This document shows, in pieces, positions 43,455 through 52,589 of a stretch of 64,000 nt of DNA (within the stretch, counting starts at the first letter, position 1; the number at the start of each line of letters is the position of its first letter). The translations under genes were made by a program, and so were the position numbers. A model generated the notes under the pieces. The model was not told where the DNA came from. It searched no databases and was given only the letters and a program-made list of their open reading frames with translations. The stretch is taken from positions 18,018 through 82,017 of the forward strand of contig NZ_VUOB01000062.1 of the NCBI RefSeq assembly GCF_008386585.1, written 5' to 3'. The DNA comes from Solihabitans fulvus (GTDB lineage Bacteria > Actinomycetota > Actinomycetes > Mycobacteriales > Pseudonocardiaceae).

Positions 43455-44828
43455 TCAGCACTCGATGACGTTCACGGCCAGGCCGCCGCGTGCCGTCTCC
43501 TTGTACTTGTCCTTCATGTCCTTGCCGGTCTCCCGCATGGTCTTGATGACCTTGTCGAGCGACACGAAGTGCGCCCCGTCGCCGCGCAGCGCCATCCTCG
43601 CCGCCGTGATCGCCTTGATCGACGCCAGCGCATTGCGCTCGATGCACGGGATCTGCACCAGCCCGCCGATCGGGTCGCAGGTGAGGCCCAGGTTGTGCTC
43701 CATGGCGATCTCGGCCGCGTTCTCCACCTGCTCCGGCGTGCCGCCCATGACCTCGGCCAGCCCGCCCGCCGCCATCGAGCACGCAGAGCCGACCTCGCCC
43801 TGGCAGCCGACCTCGGCACCTGAGATCGACGCGTTCTCCTTGAACAGCACGCCGATCGCGCCCGCAGTGAGCAGGAAGCGCACCACGCCGTCGTCGGACG
43901 CGCCCGGCACGAACCGCGTGTAGTAGTGCAGCACCGCTGGCACGATGCCGGCCGCGCCGTTGGTCGGCGCGGTCACCACGCGCCCACCCGCCGCGTTCTC
44001 CTCGTTGACGGCAAGGGCGAACAGCGTCACCCAGTCCATCACCCGCAGCGGGTCGGTCGCGTAGTGCTCGCGGGTCAGCGTGCGCTTGATGTCGGCCGCG
44101 CGGCGACGCACCTTCAGCCCGCCGGGCAGCACGCCCTCCTCGTTGCAGCCCCGCTCAACGCAGTCCTGCATGACCTGCCAGATGTGCAGCAGGCCGGACC
44201 GGATCTCCGGCTCGGTCCGCCACGCCTGCTCGTTCTCGAGCATGACCTCGCTGATCGACAGCCCGGTCTCCCTGGTCCGCGCGAGCAGCTCGTCCCCGCT
44301 GAGGAACGGGTGGGCCAGCGGCGTCGTGTCCGGCTTGATCCGGTCCGCGCCGCTGGCGTTCTCGTCCACCACGAAGCCGCCGCCGACCGAGTAGTAGACG
44401 GCGCGGTCCAGCTCCGCCTCGTCCGCGCCGAACGCGGCGAAGCTCATTCCGTTGGGGTGCAAGGGAAGGCTCTTGCGGCGGTGCATGACGAGGTGGCTGT
44501 CCTCGACGAACCGGATCTCCCGCTCGCCGCCGAGCCGGAGCAGCCCGGTGCGGCGAAGCTCGACGACGCGCTCGTCGGCGGCCACCGGGTCGCACTCCTC
44601 GGGGTGCTGGCCCTCCAACCCCAACAGGACGGCCTTGGGGCTGCCGTGGCCATGGCCGGTCGCGCCGAGCGAGCCGAACAGCTCGACGTGCACACGCTCC
44701 ACATCCGCGAGCAGGCCACGCTCGCGGAGGCGCGCGGCGAACATCGCCGCCGCGCGCATCGGCCCGACCGTGTGCGAGCTGGACGGACCGATACCAACTG
44801 AGAACAGGTCGAAAACGCTGATCGCCAT
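43455..44828 (-). CDS. sdaA: L-serine ammonia-lyase, iron-sulfur dependent
   Basis: 457 residues from ATG 44828 with GAGGAG upstream. Single-chain L-serine dehydratase: SVGIGPSSSHTVGPMRAA at the N-terminus (beta domain), and the alpha domain with SGAEVGCQGEVGSACSMAAG, LTCDPIGGLVQIPCIERNAL, whose Cys residues hold the 4Fe-4S cluster. It converts L-serine to pyruvate and ammonia. It follows gcvH by 11 bases in an operon led by a glycine riboswitch, so serine formed from glycine would be removed when glycine is high. Confidence 0.95.
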   Translation of the reverse strand: MAISVFDLFSVGIGPSSSHTVGPMRAAAMFAARLRERGLLADVERVHVELFGSLGATGHGHGSPKAVLLGLEGQHPEECDPVAADERVVELRRTGLLRLGGEREIRFVEDSHLVMHRRKSLPLHPNGMSFAAFGADEAELDRAVYYSVGGGFVVDENASGADRIKPDTTPLAHPFLSGDELLARTRETGLSISEVMLENEQAWRTEPEIRSGLLHIWQVMQDCVERGCNEEGVLPGGLKVRRRAADIKRTLTREHYATDPLRVMDWVTLFALAVNEENAAGGRVVTAPTNGAAGIVPAVLHYYTRFVPGASDDGVVRFLLTAGAIGVLFKENASISGAEVGCQGEVGSACSMAAGGLAEVMGGTPEQVENAAEIAMEHNLGLTCDPIGGLVQIPCIERNALASIKAITAARMALRGDGAHFVSLDKVIKTMRETGKDMKDKYKETARGGLAVNVIEC

Positions 44829-44839
44829 GGTGGCGCTCC

Positions 44840-45226
44840 TCAGCCGTCGCTGCCGGCGAGCTCCGCGTACCTGGCCGCGGTGAGCAGTCCTTCCGCGGTC
44901 TCCACGGAGACTCGGAAAAGCCAACCCTTCCCGTACGGGTCGGCGTTGATCAGGGCAGGGTCGTCGGCCGCGGCCTGGTTCACCTCGACGACCTCGCCGG
45001 TGACCGGGGCGTAGAGGTCGCTGACCGACTTGGTCGACTCCAGCTCGCCGCACGTGTCACCGGCGGCGACCCGCTGACCGACCTCGGGCAGCTGCACGAA
45101 GACGATGTCGCCGAGCGACTCGGCCGCATAGTCGGTGATGCCGATGGTGACCGGTTCGGCGCTGCCAGGGGTCCAGTCGACCCACTCGTGCTCTTCGGTG
45201 TACAGCAGGTTCTCGGGGAAAGCCAC
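44840..45226 (-). CDS. gcvH: Glycine cleavage system H protein
   Basis: 128 residues from GTG 45226, with GGAG 9 bases upstream (GTG 45241 is in frame but lacks this). It carries the lipoyl group of the glycine cleavage complex; the lipoyl Lys is in GELESTKSVSDLYAPV. TEEHEWV and GITDYAAESLGDIVFVQLP are conserved. The gcvT and gcvP genes are not in this window. Transcribed with sdaA and preceded by a tandem glycine riboswitch. Confidence 0.95.
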   Translation of the reverse strand: MAFPENLLYTEEHEWVDWTPGSAEPVTIGITDYAAESLGDIVFVQLPEVGQRVAAGDTCGELESTKSVSDLYAPVTGEVVEVNQAAADDPALINADPYGKGWLFRVSVETAEGLLTAARYAELAGSDG

Positions 45227-45284
45227 GGTGGCACGCTCCACAGCGATACGGCCGGCGCATCCACGCCGACCTTGTCGGTCCGGA

Positions 45285-45460
45285 CTCCCCCTCTGTCATG
45301 GGACCTGAGAGCTTCACCGCGGCATCGCGGTTTGCACCGTGGGTGCGCGCACGTGGCACGCTTTCCAGAGTGGCCTCACCCGGGCGGTCTCGCTGCCTGA
45401 GAGTGTGCGGGGAAACTTGCTCCTTCGGCGCCCCGGCGACGTGCCGGAGTCTCTCCCGCT
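45285..45460 (-). promoter_or_regulatory. Tandem glycine riboswitch upstream of gcvH-sdaA
   Basis: Read on the minus strand, aptamer 1 begins GCGGGAGAGACTCCGG, then CGCCGAAGGAGCAA, ACTCTCAGGCA and the hallmark ACTCTGGAAAG. Aptamer 2 follows with ACGGTGCAAACCGC, GGTGAAGCTCTCAGGT and ends CATGACAGAGGGGGAG. These are the conserved cores of the two glycine-binding aptamers. After it a small CCGAC/GTCGG hairpin precedes the gcvH start by about 40 bases. Glycine binding normally turns such operons on. Confidence 0.95.
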
Positions 45461-45888
45461 CGGGTTGCGGGCCGCGCGTATGGCGCGCGACACCACGGCC
45501 GATTTTCAGTTGGTTGGCCAATCGCCACGAAAGCTATGCGGCTGGCTCACGGGTGTCAACGCGGCCGGCTGACTGGACCCCGAGGTGCACACGGCCGGAT
45601 GGCGCGCCATGCGGCCGGACGACGCACCGACCGGATCCGCTCGCCGGGCGGGGGCTGCCGGGCGGCGCGACACTGTGTCACTACGCGCCGTCCGGCGACG
45701 TCACCACGCGTCGTCAAGCGACCACACTCTCCTCGGCCCGGTTGTTCCATTCGCACAATCGGTCCGACGTCAGATGGTGCGGCCGGCACGATGACACCGC
45801 CGAGAAGTTGCCGGACCTTTGCCTTGACGCCAGTTCACAGGGGTGTGGCGGCCCGATCGCCCGCCTCACCGCCGAGAAGGAGCACCCC
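45461..45888. other. Divergent promoter region, riboswitch operon / ald
   Basis: About 430 bases. It must hold the promoters for the riboswitch-gcvH-sdaA transcript (minus) and ald (plus). A perfect 12-bp palindrome ATGGCGCGCCAT lies at 45598-45609. No gene supported. Confidence 0.4.
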
Positions 45889-47013
45889 GTGCGGATCGCC
45901 GTCCCACGCGAGATCAAGAACCACGAGTACCGCGTCGCGCTGACCCCCGCGGGCGCGCACGAACTGACCAGCCGTGGTCACGAGGTCTTCGTGCAGGCGG
46001 ACGCCGGTGTCGGCTCGGCCATCCCGGACGAGGAGTACCTCGCCGCTGGCGCCAAGGTGCTGGCCACCGCCGACGACGTGTGGGCCGAGGGCGAGCTGGT
46101 GCTCAAGGTCAAGGAGCCCATCGCCGAGGAGTACCCGAGGCTGCGCGCGGGCCAGGTGCTGTTCACCTACCTGCACCTGGCCGCCGACCCGGCCCTGACC
46201 AAGGCCCTGCTCGACTCCGGCAGCACCGCGATCGCCTACGAGACCGTGCAGACCCCCAACGGCGCGCTGCCGCTGCTCGCCCCGATGTCCGAGGTGGCCG
46301 GTCGGCTCGCCCCGCAGGTCGGCGCATACTCGCTGATGAAGCCGTCCGGCGGGCGCGGCATGCTGCCCGGCGGCGTGCCCGGCGTGCACCCGGCGCGCGT
46401 CGTGGTGATCGGCGGCGGCGTCGCGGGCCTGAACGCCGCGACCATCGCCGTCGGCATGGGCGCGGACGTGGAGATCCTGGACACCAACGTGGACCGGCTC
46501 CGCCAGCTCGACAACCAGTTCCGCGGCCAGCTCCGCACGGTGACCTCGAACCGCTACTCGATCGACCAGGCGGTGCGCGAGGCCGACCTCGTGATCGGCG
46601 CGGTGCTGGTGCCCGGCGCGAAGGCGCCGAAGCTGGTGAGCAACCAGCTCGTCGCGGAGATGAAGCCGGGTTCGGTGCTGGTGGACATCGCCATCGACCA
46701 GGGCGGCTGCTTCGCCGACTCGCGGCCGACCACGCACGACGACCCGACCTACCAGGTGCACGACACGGTGTTCTACTGCGTGGCCAACATGCCCGGCGCG
46801 GTGCCGCGCACCTCGACCTTCGCGCTCACCAACGTGACGCTGCCCTACGCGGTCGCGCTGGCCGACAAGGGCTGGGAGTCCGCGCTGCGCGCCGACCACG
46901 CGCTGGCGCTCGGCCTGAACACGCACGCGGGCTCGCTGACCAACCAGCCGGTTGCCCAGGCGCACGACCTGGCCTACACCAGTCTCGACGAGGTTCTCGG
47001 CACCGCTTCGTAA
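45889..47013 (+). CDS. ald: Alanine dehydrogenase
   Basis: 374 residues from GTG 45889 (AAGGAG 7 bases upstream), close to the usual 371. RIAVPREIKNHEYRVALTPA opens the protein; Lys in LVLKVKEP and His in FTYLHLAAD are the pyruvate-binding and catalytic residues; VVIGGGVAGLNAATIA is the NAD-binding motif; Asp in VDIAIDQGGC is the catalytic Asp. It interconverts L-alanine and pyruvate plus ammonia with NAD. Divergent from gcvH-sdaA, so three genes of small amino-acid nitrogen metabolism meet here. Confidence 0.96.
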   Translation: MRIAVPREIKNHEYRVALTPAGAHELTSRGHEVFVQADAGVGSAIPDEEYLAAGAKVLATADDVWAEGELVLKVKEPIAEEYPRLRAGQVLFTYLHLAADPALTKALLDSGSTAIAYETVQTPNGALPLLAPMSEVAGRLAPQVGAYSLMKPSGGRGMLPGGVPGVHPARVVVIGGGVAGLNAATIAVGMGADVEILDTNVDRLRQLDNQFRGQLRTVTSNRYSIDQAVREADLVIGAVLVPGAKAPKLVSNQLVAEMKPGSVLVDIAIDQGGCFADSRPTTHDDPTYQVHDTVFYCVANMPGAVPRTSTFALTNVTLPYAVALADKGWESALRADHALALGLNTHAGSLTNQPVAQAHDLAYTSLDEVLGTAS

Positions 47014-47042
47014 CCGCGACGCCTCGTCTGCCGAAGGTGGGT

Positions 47043-47064
47043 CGGTCGCGCAGCCGCGCGACCG
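47043..47064. terminator. Terminator hairpin between ald and the TetR gene
   Basis: CGGTCGCGC pairs with GCGCGACCG over a 4-base loop, between two convergent genes. Confidence 0.75.
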
Positions 47065-47072
47065 GCCCCCCG

Positions 47073-47777
47073 TCATTTCTCGACCGCGAGACCGAGCAGG
47101 ATCCGGTCGATGCCGAACTCGAACGTGTCGTCGTTGCCCGAGCCTTCGGTGTCGGCGACATGCTTGGCCACGTTCGGGTAGTCGGCGACCATCTCGGCGA
47201 TCCTCGGCCGCCACGTCTCGGCCAGCTCGGCCAGGCCCGGCTCGTGGCCCCGGTTGTCCTCCGCCCACTGGGACTCGCCAGCGGCGACGCCGAGCATGAA
47301 GCTGAACAGCAGTCCGAGCGCGCCGCCGATCACGTCGTCCGGCAGCCCCTTCCGCAGCACCGCCAGCAGGTTGTCGCTGTAGGTCAACGCGTTCGGGCCA
47401 AAGTTGGGGTAGCGGCCGAGCAGGTGACTCAGCCAGGTGTGCCTCCTGGTGACGTCCAGGAACTCACGCGAGAGCGCGCGAACCTGGTCGGTCCACTCCC
47501 CGTCGGCCGGCGGGCCGATCTCGCCAAGCGCCGAGTCCATGGCCAGTTCCAGCAGCGCGGACTTGGTGGGCACGTGCCAGTACAGCGACATGGGCGCTGC
47601 GTCGAGCTGCGCGGCCAGCTTGCGCATGGACAGCGCGGCGAGCCCGTTCGCGTCGAGCACCTCGATCGCGGTGCGGACGATCAGCTCGCGGCTCAGTCCG
47701 GGATGTTGCTGACCGGCGGGTTTCGGCGTGGCCAGCCAGATACTGCTGGCGACCGGATCGGTCCATTTCTCGACCAC
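47073..47777 (-). CDS. TetR-family regulator with TetR-type C-terminal domain
   Basis: 234 residues from GTG 47777, preceded by GGGAGG. HTH: SRELIVRTAIEVLDANGLAA, LSMRKLAAQLDAAPMSLYWH and VPTKSALLELAMD, the form with LYWHV typical of drug-responsive TetR proteins carrying a TetR_C domain. It lies 105 bases after the MFS pump gene on the same strand and probably represses it; a 31-bp palindrome in the pump promoter is the likely site. Confidence 0.9.
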   Translation of the reverse strand: MVEKWTDPVASSIWLATPKPAGQQHPGLSRELIVRTAIEVLDANGLAALSMRKLAAQLDAAPMSLYWHVPTKSALLELAMDSALGEIGPPADGEWTDQVRALSREFLDVTRRHTWLSHLLGRYPNFGPNALTYSDNLLAVLRKGLPDDVIGGALGLLFSFMLGVAAGESQWAEDNRGHEPGLAELAETWRPRIAEMVADYPNVAKHVADTEGSGNDDTFEFGIDRILLGLAVEK

Positions 47778-47820
47778 AAAGCCTCCCACCAGCCCGAACT
47801 GCAACCCTCGAATCGTAGAT

Positions 47821-47873
47821 GTCGGGACGGATGTCTTCGGGACGTCCGGTGTCCTGAAGGCATCCGTCCCGAC
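47821..47873. terminator. Hairpin between the MFS pump and TetR genes
   Basis: GTCGGGACGGATG pairs perfectly with CATCCGTCCCGAC, with an inner CTTCGGGAC/GTCCTGAAG stem. It may lower readthrough from the pump gene into the regulator gene. Confidence 0.8.
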
Positions 47874-47882
47874 GTGGACCGG

Positions 47883-49400
47883 TCAGACCCCGACGGTTTC
47901 CCTGGTCGGCGTCGCGGCGCGCTCGCCCCTGCGCAGCAGCAGGCCCGAGGTGATCCCGCCGAGCAGCGCGGCCCCCGCGCCGATCAGCAGGCTGCCGGAC
48001 ATGCCGGACACGAATGCGGTGCGCACCGCGTGCACCATCCCGGCCGGGTCGGCGGCGTGCGCGGCGGCGATCAGCGCGGACGGCAGGGAGCGGTCGGCGC
48101 CCTCACCAAGGCCCGTCGGCAGGTCCGCGGCGAACCGCGCCGCGAGCAGGCTGCCGAGGACCGCGATGCCGAAGGAGTTGCCCAGTTCGGTGAGAGTGCC
48201 GTTGAGGCCGGAGGCGATCCCGGCGCGGTCCGGCGGAATGGCGCCCATCATCGCGTTGGCCGCGACCGGCATGGCGACGCCGACACCCGCGCCGATCAGC
48301 ACCAGGCCGATGAGCGTCGGCCCGTAGCCGCTGTCGGCGGACACCAGGCTGAGCGCGACGAGGCCGGCGGCGACCGTGGTCATGCCGACCGCCATGCTGC
48401 CGCCCGCGCCGAGCTTCGCGCTGATCTTGCCGCTGAGGCTGCTCACGAGGAGGACGGTGAGGGCCATCGGGGCCACCCTGACGCCGGCCTCCAGCGGCGT
48501 GTAGCCGAGCACGGACTGGAGGTGCTGGGTGAGCAGGAACAGCGAGCCGCCCATGCCGAACGCGGCGAGCACCCCGCCCGCGATGGCCCCGGTGAAGCGG
48601 CGGTTGGCGAAGAAGCCGAGGTCCAGCATGGGGTGTTCGATGCGGCGCTCCCACCAGGCGAAGGCTGCGCCGCCGACCACGCCGACGGCGACCGCGACCA
48701 GGACCTGCGCCGAGCCCCAACCGTGCTGCGGCACCGAGATCACCGCCCACACCAGGGAACCCATGGTGATCACCGACAGCGCGGCGCCGACCAGGTCCGG
48801 CGGGCGCACGGCCGGGTCGCGGGACTCGGGCACCATCCGGGCGACCGCGAGAATCGCGAGCGCGGCGACGGGCACGTTGATCAGGAACACCGAGCCCCAC
48901 CAGAAGTGGTCGATGAGCGCGCCGCCGATGACGGGACCGCCGGCCATCCCGAGCGAGGCGACCGCGGACCAGATGCCGATGGCCTTCATCCGCTCGCGCT
49001 CGTCGAACAGCCGGACCAGCACGGCCAGCGTGCCGGGCATCAGGAAGGCCGCGCCGAGGCCCATGCCGGCGCGCGCCGCGATCAGCGCCTCGGCCGAGCC
49101 GGCGTAGGCCGCCCAGGCCGAGCCGCCGCCGAACAGGACGAGGCCGAGCAGCAGGGCGCGCTTGCGCCCGAACCGGTCGGACAGCAGACCCGTGGTGAGC
49201 AACATGCCGGCGAGCACCAGCGAATAGGCGTTGATCATCCACTGAATGTCGGCGGTGCTGGCGCCGAGTCCGCTGGTGATGGACGGGATCGCCACGTTGA
49301 GCACCGTGTTGTCCAGCACCACGACCATCAGCGCCAGGCACAACACGGCAAGGATCCACCACCTCTTCGGGTGCGGTCCGTCCCCCGTGTGTTCAGTCAT
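47883..49400 (-). CDS. DHA2-family (EmrB/QacA) 14-helix MFS drug exporter
   Basis: 505 residues with about 14 membrane helices. Motif A LLSDRFGRKRALLLG, the DHA2 motif D1-like stretch VVVLDNTVLNVAIPSI and motif C GMAGGPVIGGALID show a proton-driven drug antiporter. With its downstream TetR gene and promoter palindrome it forms a standard inducible efflux unit. The substrate is unknown. Confidence 0.93.
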   Translation of the reverse strand: MTEHTGDGPHPKRWWILAVLCLALMVVVLDNTVLNVAIPSITSGLGASTADIQWMINAYSLVLAGMLLTTGLLSDRFGRKRALLLGLVLFGGGSAWAAYAGSAEALIAARAGMGLGAAFLMPGTLAVLVRLFDERERMKAIGIWSAVASLGMAGGPVIGGALIDHFWWGSVFLINVPVAALAILAVARMVPESRDPAVRPPDLVGAALSVITMGSLVWAVISVPQHGWGSAQVLVAVAVGVVGGAAFAWWERRIEHPMLDLGFFANRRFTGAIAGGVLAAFGMGGSLFLLTQHLQSVLGYTPLEAGVRVAPMALTVLLVSSLSGKISAKLGAGGSMAVGMTTVAAGLVALSLVSADSGYGPTLIGLVLIGAGVGVAMPVAANAMMGAIPPDRAGIASGLNGTLTELGNSFGIAVLGSLLAARFAADLPTGLGEGADRSLPSALIAAAHAADPAGMVHAVRTAFVSGMSGSLLIGAGAALLGGITSGLLLRRGERAATPTRETVGV

Positions 49401-49427
49401 CTCGATCCCCTCGACCTGTCACGCTCT

Positions 49428-49458
49428 CGTACGCTGTATGTGTCACGTACAACGTACG
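49428..49458. promoter_or_regulatory. 31-bp palindromic operator upstream of the MFS pump gene
   Basis: Two 15-base arms (CGTACGCTGTATGTG and CACGTACAACGTACG) around a central T, matching at 13 of 15 positions. It lies 27-57 bases before the pump start. Confidence 0.8.
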
Positions 49459-49651
49459 AGCGAATCGTCTCGAAGTCGACGGATTTTCGGGAGTTTCAGA
49501 TCACGTCGCACGGTGATCCACTCAGGTGCGCGGCCTCGGCGGGCCCGGCACGGGTCCCGTTGCCGACGCCGAGCGCGGCACCTCACCGTGCCGGGACGCC
49601 GCGCACTGCCACACTCCCCACGGGCTGGTTCATCCGAGTGCAGGGGTGCGC

Positions 49652-51418
49652 GTGAAGTCTTTGGGAGCGTCCGACCCGGTCGTGGTCGGGCAGTATCGAA
49701 TGATCGCCGAGCTCGGCAGCGGCGGCATGGGTCGCGTGCTGCTCGGCTCCGCGCCGGACGGCCGGCTCGTCGCGGTCAAGCAGGTGCACGCGCAGTTCAT
49801 GGCGGACAACGGTTTCCGCGCTCGGTTCCGCCGCGAGGTCGAGGCCTCCAGCAGGGTGTCCGGCGCGTACACCGCCGCGGTGATCGACGCCGACGCCGAC
49901 GCGCCGGTCCCGTGGCTGGCCTCGGTGTTCGTGCCGGGACCGTCGCTGCGCGAGGCGGTCGCCGACGCCGGCAGGCTGCCGGCCGAGGCGACGCGCCGCC
50001 TCGCCGCCGGGCTGGCCGCCGCCCTGCTCGAGATCCACCGGGCCGGCCTCGTGCACCGGGATCTCAAGCCCGCCAACATTCTGCTCGCCGGCGACGGACC
50101 GAGGGTGATCGACTTCGGCATCGCCCGGGCCGCCGACGGCGGCGGCGAGCTGACGCACGCCGGCATGCTGGTCGGCTCGCCCGGCTTCATGTCACCGGAG
50201 CAGATCGAGGGACGTCCGCTGTCGCCGGCCAGCGACATGTTCTCGCTCGGCGCGGTGCTCGTGGTGGCCTGCACCGGACAGGATCCGTTCGCTGGCTCGT
50301 CGGCCGCGCAGGTCCTCTACCAGGTGGCGCACGCCGAACCGGACCTGCGTCAGGTTCCCGACGAGCTGCGCCAGCTCGTCACCTGGTGCCTGGCCAGGGA
50401 TCCGGCGCACCGGCCGACCCCGGCCCAGCTGTTGGCTTCCATCGGCCACCTCGCCCCGTCCGCGCAGCCGTGGCCGCCCGCCGTGCACCGGCTGATCGCC
50501 GACCAGCGCGCCGAACTCGACCGGCTGATCGGTCAGGTCGGCGCGCCGGCGGCCTTCGTCGAGACCGCCGCGCCCACCGTTCGGCTGTCTGTCCGGTCTG
50601 GCGAGCCCGTCCCGCCTGCCGGGCCTGCGACGTCTGCAGGGCCTGCGACGTCTGCCAAGCCTGCCCCGCGTGCCGGGCGCGTCTCGTCTGCCGGGCGCGT
50701 GACGCCGCCGCCCGCAGCGGACCGGCGGCGGTCGGTCGTCACGGGCGTGGTCGGCGGTGTGGTCGTCGCGCTGGCCGCGGCTGCCGGCGTCGTCGTGGCC
50801 TCGTGGCACGGTGGCAGCGGCTCGGCCGCCGCCGGCGGCGACAGCAGCAGATCGGCCACCGCGTCGACGCAGGCGCCGACGTCCAGCTCGGCCCCGACCA
50901 CGGTCACGACCACCACCACGGTCACGACCACGACGACGACCACCACGACGACGACGGCCGCCGCGACGGACCTCGACACCAACGCCTGGTACGCGGTCAC
51001 CAACACGGCCAGCGGCAAGTGCGTCGACGACAGCGGGCAGGGCACCACCAACGGCACCGCGGTCGTGCAGTGGGACTGCACCAACCAGCCCAACCAGGAC
51101 TGGCAGTTCGTGCCGACCGCCGGCGGTTACTACCGGGTCATCAGCCGCAACGCGCCGGCCATCGGCTGGGACGTCGAGGGCGGGCCCACCGCGACCGCGG
51201 ACCGCGCGCACGTCCACCTGTGGACCTTTGTCGGCGGCACCAACCAACAGTGGCGGCCGGTGCCGCTGGGCAACGGGACCTACGTGTTCATCGCCCAGCA
51301 CAGCGGCTCGTGCCTGGACGTGGCCGACCGCTCCACGTCCAACGGCACCCAGCTGCAACAGTTTCCGTGCTCGCCGACCGACCCCGCGCAGACCTTCACC
51401 CTCGGCAAACGCCCCTGA
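49652..51418 (+). CDS. Receptor-type Ser/Thr protein kinase with extracellular ricin-type lectin domain
   Basis: 588 residues from GTG 49652. Kinase domain at about 10-270: Gly loop ELGSGGMGRVLLG, Lys in LVAVKQVH, HRDLKPANILL, IDFGIAR and GSPGFMSPEQIEG. A Pro/Ala-rich linker has repeats of GPATSA. Membrane helix at about 366-388, then a Thr/Ser-rich stalk with runs of Thr, then a ricin-type beta-trefoil (about 452-585: SGKCVDDSGQGTTNGTAVVQ, CTNQPNQDWQF, SCLDVADRSTSNGTQLQQF). The outer lectin domain may bind a wall sugar and signal to the kinase. Confidence 0.93.
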   Translation: MKSLGASDPVVVGQYRMIAELGSGGMGRVLLGSAPDGRLVAVKQVHAQFMADNGFRARFRREVEASSRVSGAYTAAVIDADADAPVPWLASVFVPGPSLREAVADAGRLPAEATRRLAAGLAAALLEIHRAGLVHRDLKPANILLAGDGPRVIDFGIARAADGGGELTHAGMLVGSPGFMSPEQIEGRPLSPASDMFSLGAVLVVACTGQDPFAGSSAAQVLYQVAHAEPDLRQVPDELRQLVTWCLARDPAHRPTPAQLLASIGHLAPSAQPWPPAVHRLIADQRAELDRLIGQVGAPAAFVETAAPTVRLSVRSGEPVPPAGPATSAGPATSAKPAPRAGRVSSAGRVTPPPAADRRRSVVTGVVGGVVVALAAAAGVVVASWHGGSGSAAAGGDSSRSATASTQAPTSSSAPTTVTTTTTVTTTTTTTTTTTAAATDLDTNAWYAVTNTASGKCVDDSGQGTTNGTAVVQWDCTNQPNQDWQFVPTAGGYYRVISRNAPAIGWDVEGGPTATADRAHVHLWTFVGGTNQQWRPVPLGNGTYVFIAQHSGSCLDVADRSTSNGTQLQQFPCSPTDPAQTFTLGKRP

Positions 51419-51467
51419 CGTCCCAGCCGTCGCGGACCGACTTCCTTGCTGGCCAACGACTTCCGTG

Positions 51468-52589
51468 TTAGCTGACGAGACCAGCCAGCTTCGACACCAG
51501 GTCGGCAGGAGTCGGCAGCGCGGCGATCTCGTCCCGCACCTCGTGCGCGGTCGTACGCAGCGACTCGTCCTCGAGCAGCGCGCGCACCTGCTCCTCGGTG
51601 ACGTCCTCGGCCGAGCCGACCAGCCCGAGACCCCTGTCCCGCACCGCAGCCGCGTTGGCGGGCTGGTCCGCCATGTAGGGCATCACCAGTTGCGGCACGC
51701 CCGCGACGATCCCGGTCATCGTGGTGCCGGCCCCGCCGTGGTGGATCATCGCCGAGCAGCTGGCCAGCAGCGCCCCGAGCGGCACCCACGCCGTGGCGCG
51801 CACGTTGTCCGGCAAGGAACCCAGCTCCGACTGGTCGGCCTCGCCGAGCGCGACAACGAAGTCCGCGTCCAGCCCGCCGACGATGTCGATCAGGCGACGC
51901 AGCGACCCGACCCCGCCCATCAGCGGAACGACGGTGCCGAGGGTGATGGCGACCCTCGGCCGCGCCGTGGGCTCCAGCAGCCACTCCGGCAGCACACCGC
52001 CGCCGTTGTAGGGCACGTAACGCATCTGCCAGCCGCTGTCGCCGTCGCGCATGCTCGGCGGCCCGACCGCGATCTGCTCGGTGACCTCGGGGAGCTTCGA
52101 GACCCCGTGCCGCTCGTAGGTCGCGGACATCTCCTCGAACAGCGCGACGTCGAGCCCGGTCAGCTCGCTCATCGACAGGCCGTGCTCCACCGCCGGCACG
52201 CCGATGGCGCTGGCCGCGAGCGCGCCCGCCCCCTGCAACGGCGAGTGCACGACCAGGTCGGGCCGCCACTGCTTGGCCGCATCGACCGTCCGGTCGGCCG
52301 TGACGTCGGACACCACGGCGAACATCCCGGCCGCGAACTTCCAGCCATCGCCCGTCTCCGCGCGCATCTGGTCGAACGAGATGTCGTTGTCAGCGGCGTA
52401 CTTCCTGAAGAGCTCGCCGATGTCGACACCCGGCGCGGTGTCCACGACGTGCAGCCCGGCCCTGGCGGCCTCGACACCGCCCGCGGTGGTGAACAGCACC
52501 TCGTGGCCGGCGGCGCGCAGCGCGTGGGCGAGCGAGATGGTGGGAAAAACGTGCCCGAGACCGGGCGAAGTGGCAAACAGGACGCGCAC
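51468..52589 (-). CDS. GT1-family glycosyltransferase, macrolide/antibiotic type
   Basis: 373 residues from GTG 52589 (GGGAGG at 8 bases). FATSPGLGHVFPTISLAHAL at the N-terminus and HHGGAGTTMTGIVAGVPQLV plus MPYMADQPANAAAVRDRGLG near the C-terminus are hallmarks of the EryCIII/DesVII-type branch, which moves a sugar from NDP-sugar to a natural product. No aglycone or deoxysugar genes are nearby. It could inactivate an antibiotic by glycosylation. Its upstream region is AT-rich with a promoter-like stretch. Confidence 0.9.
   Translation of the reverse strand: MRVLFATSPGLGHVFPTISLAHALRAAGHEVLFTTAGGVEAARAGLHVVDTAPGVDIGELFRKYAADNDISFDQMRAETGDGWKFAAGMFAVVSDVTADRTVDAAKQWRPDLVVHSPLQGAGALAASAIGVPAVEHGLSMSELTGLDVALFEEMSATYERHGVSKLPEVTEQIAVGPPSMRDGDSGWQMRYVPYNGGGVLPEWLLEPTARPRVAITLGTVVPLMGGVGSLRRLIDIVGGLDADFVVALGEADQSELGSLPDNVRATAWVPLGALLASCSAMIHHGGAGTTMTGIVAGVPQLVMPYMADQPANAAAVRDRGLGLVGSAEDVTEEQVRALLEDESLRTTAHEVRDEIAALPTPADLVSKLAGLVS

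Noticed and set aside
43134..43823. Open frames in the gap between the CPCC gene and sdaA
   Set aside because: Overlapping frames in several directions, poor starts, and part is antisense to sdaA.
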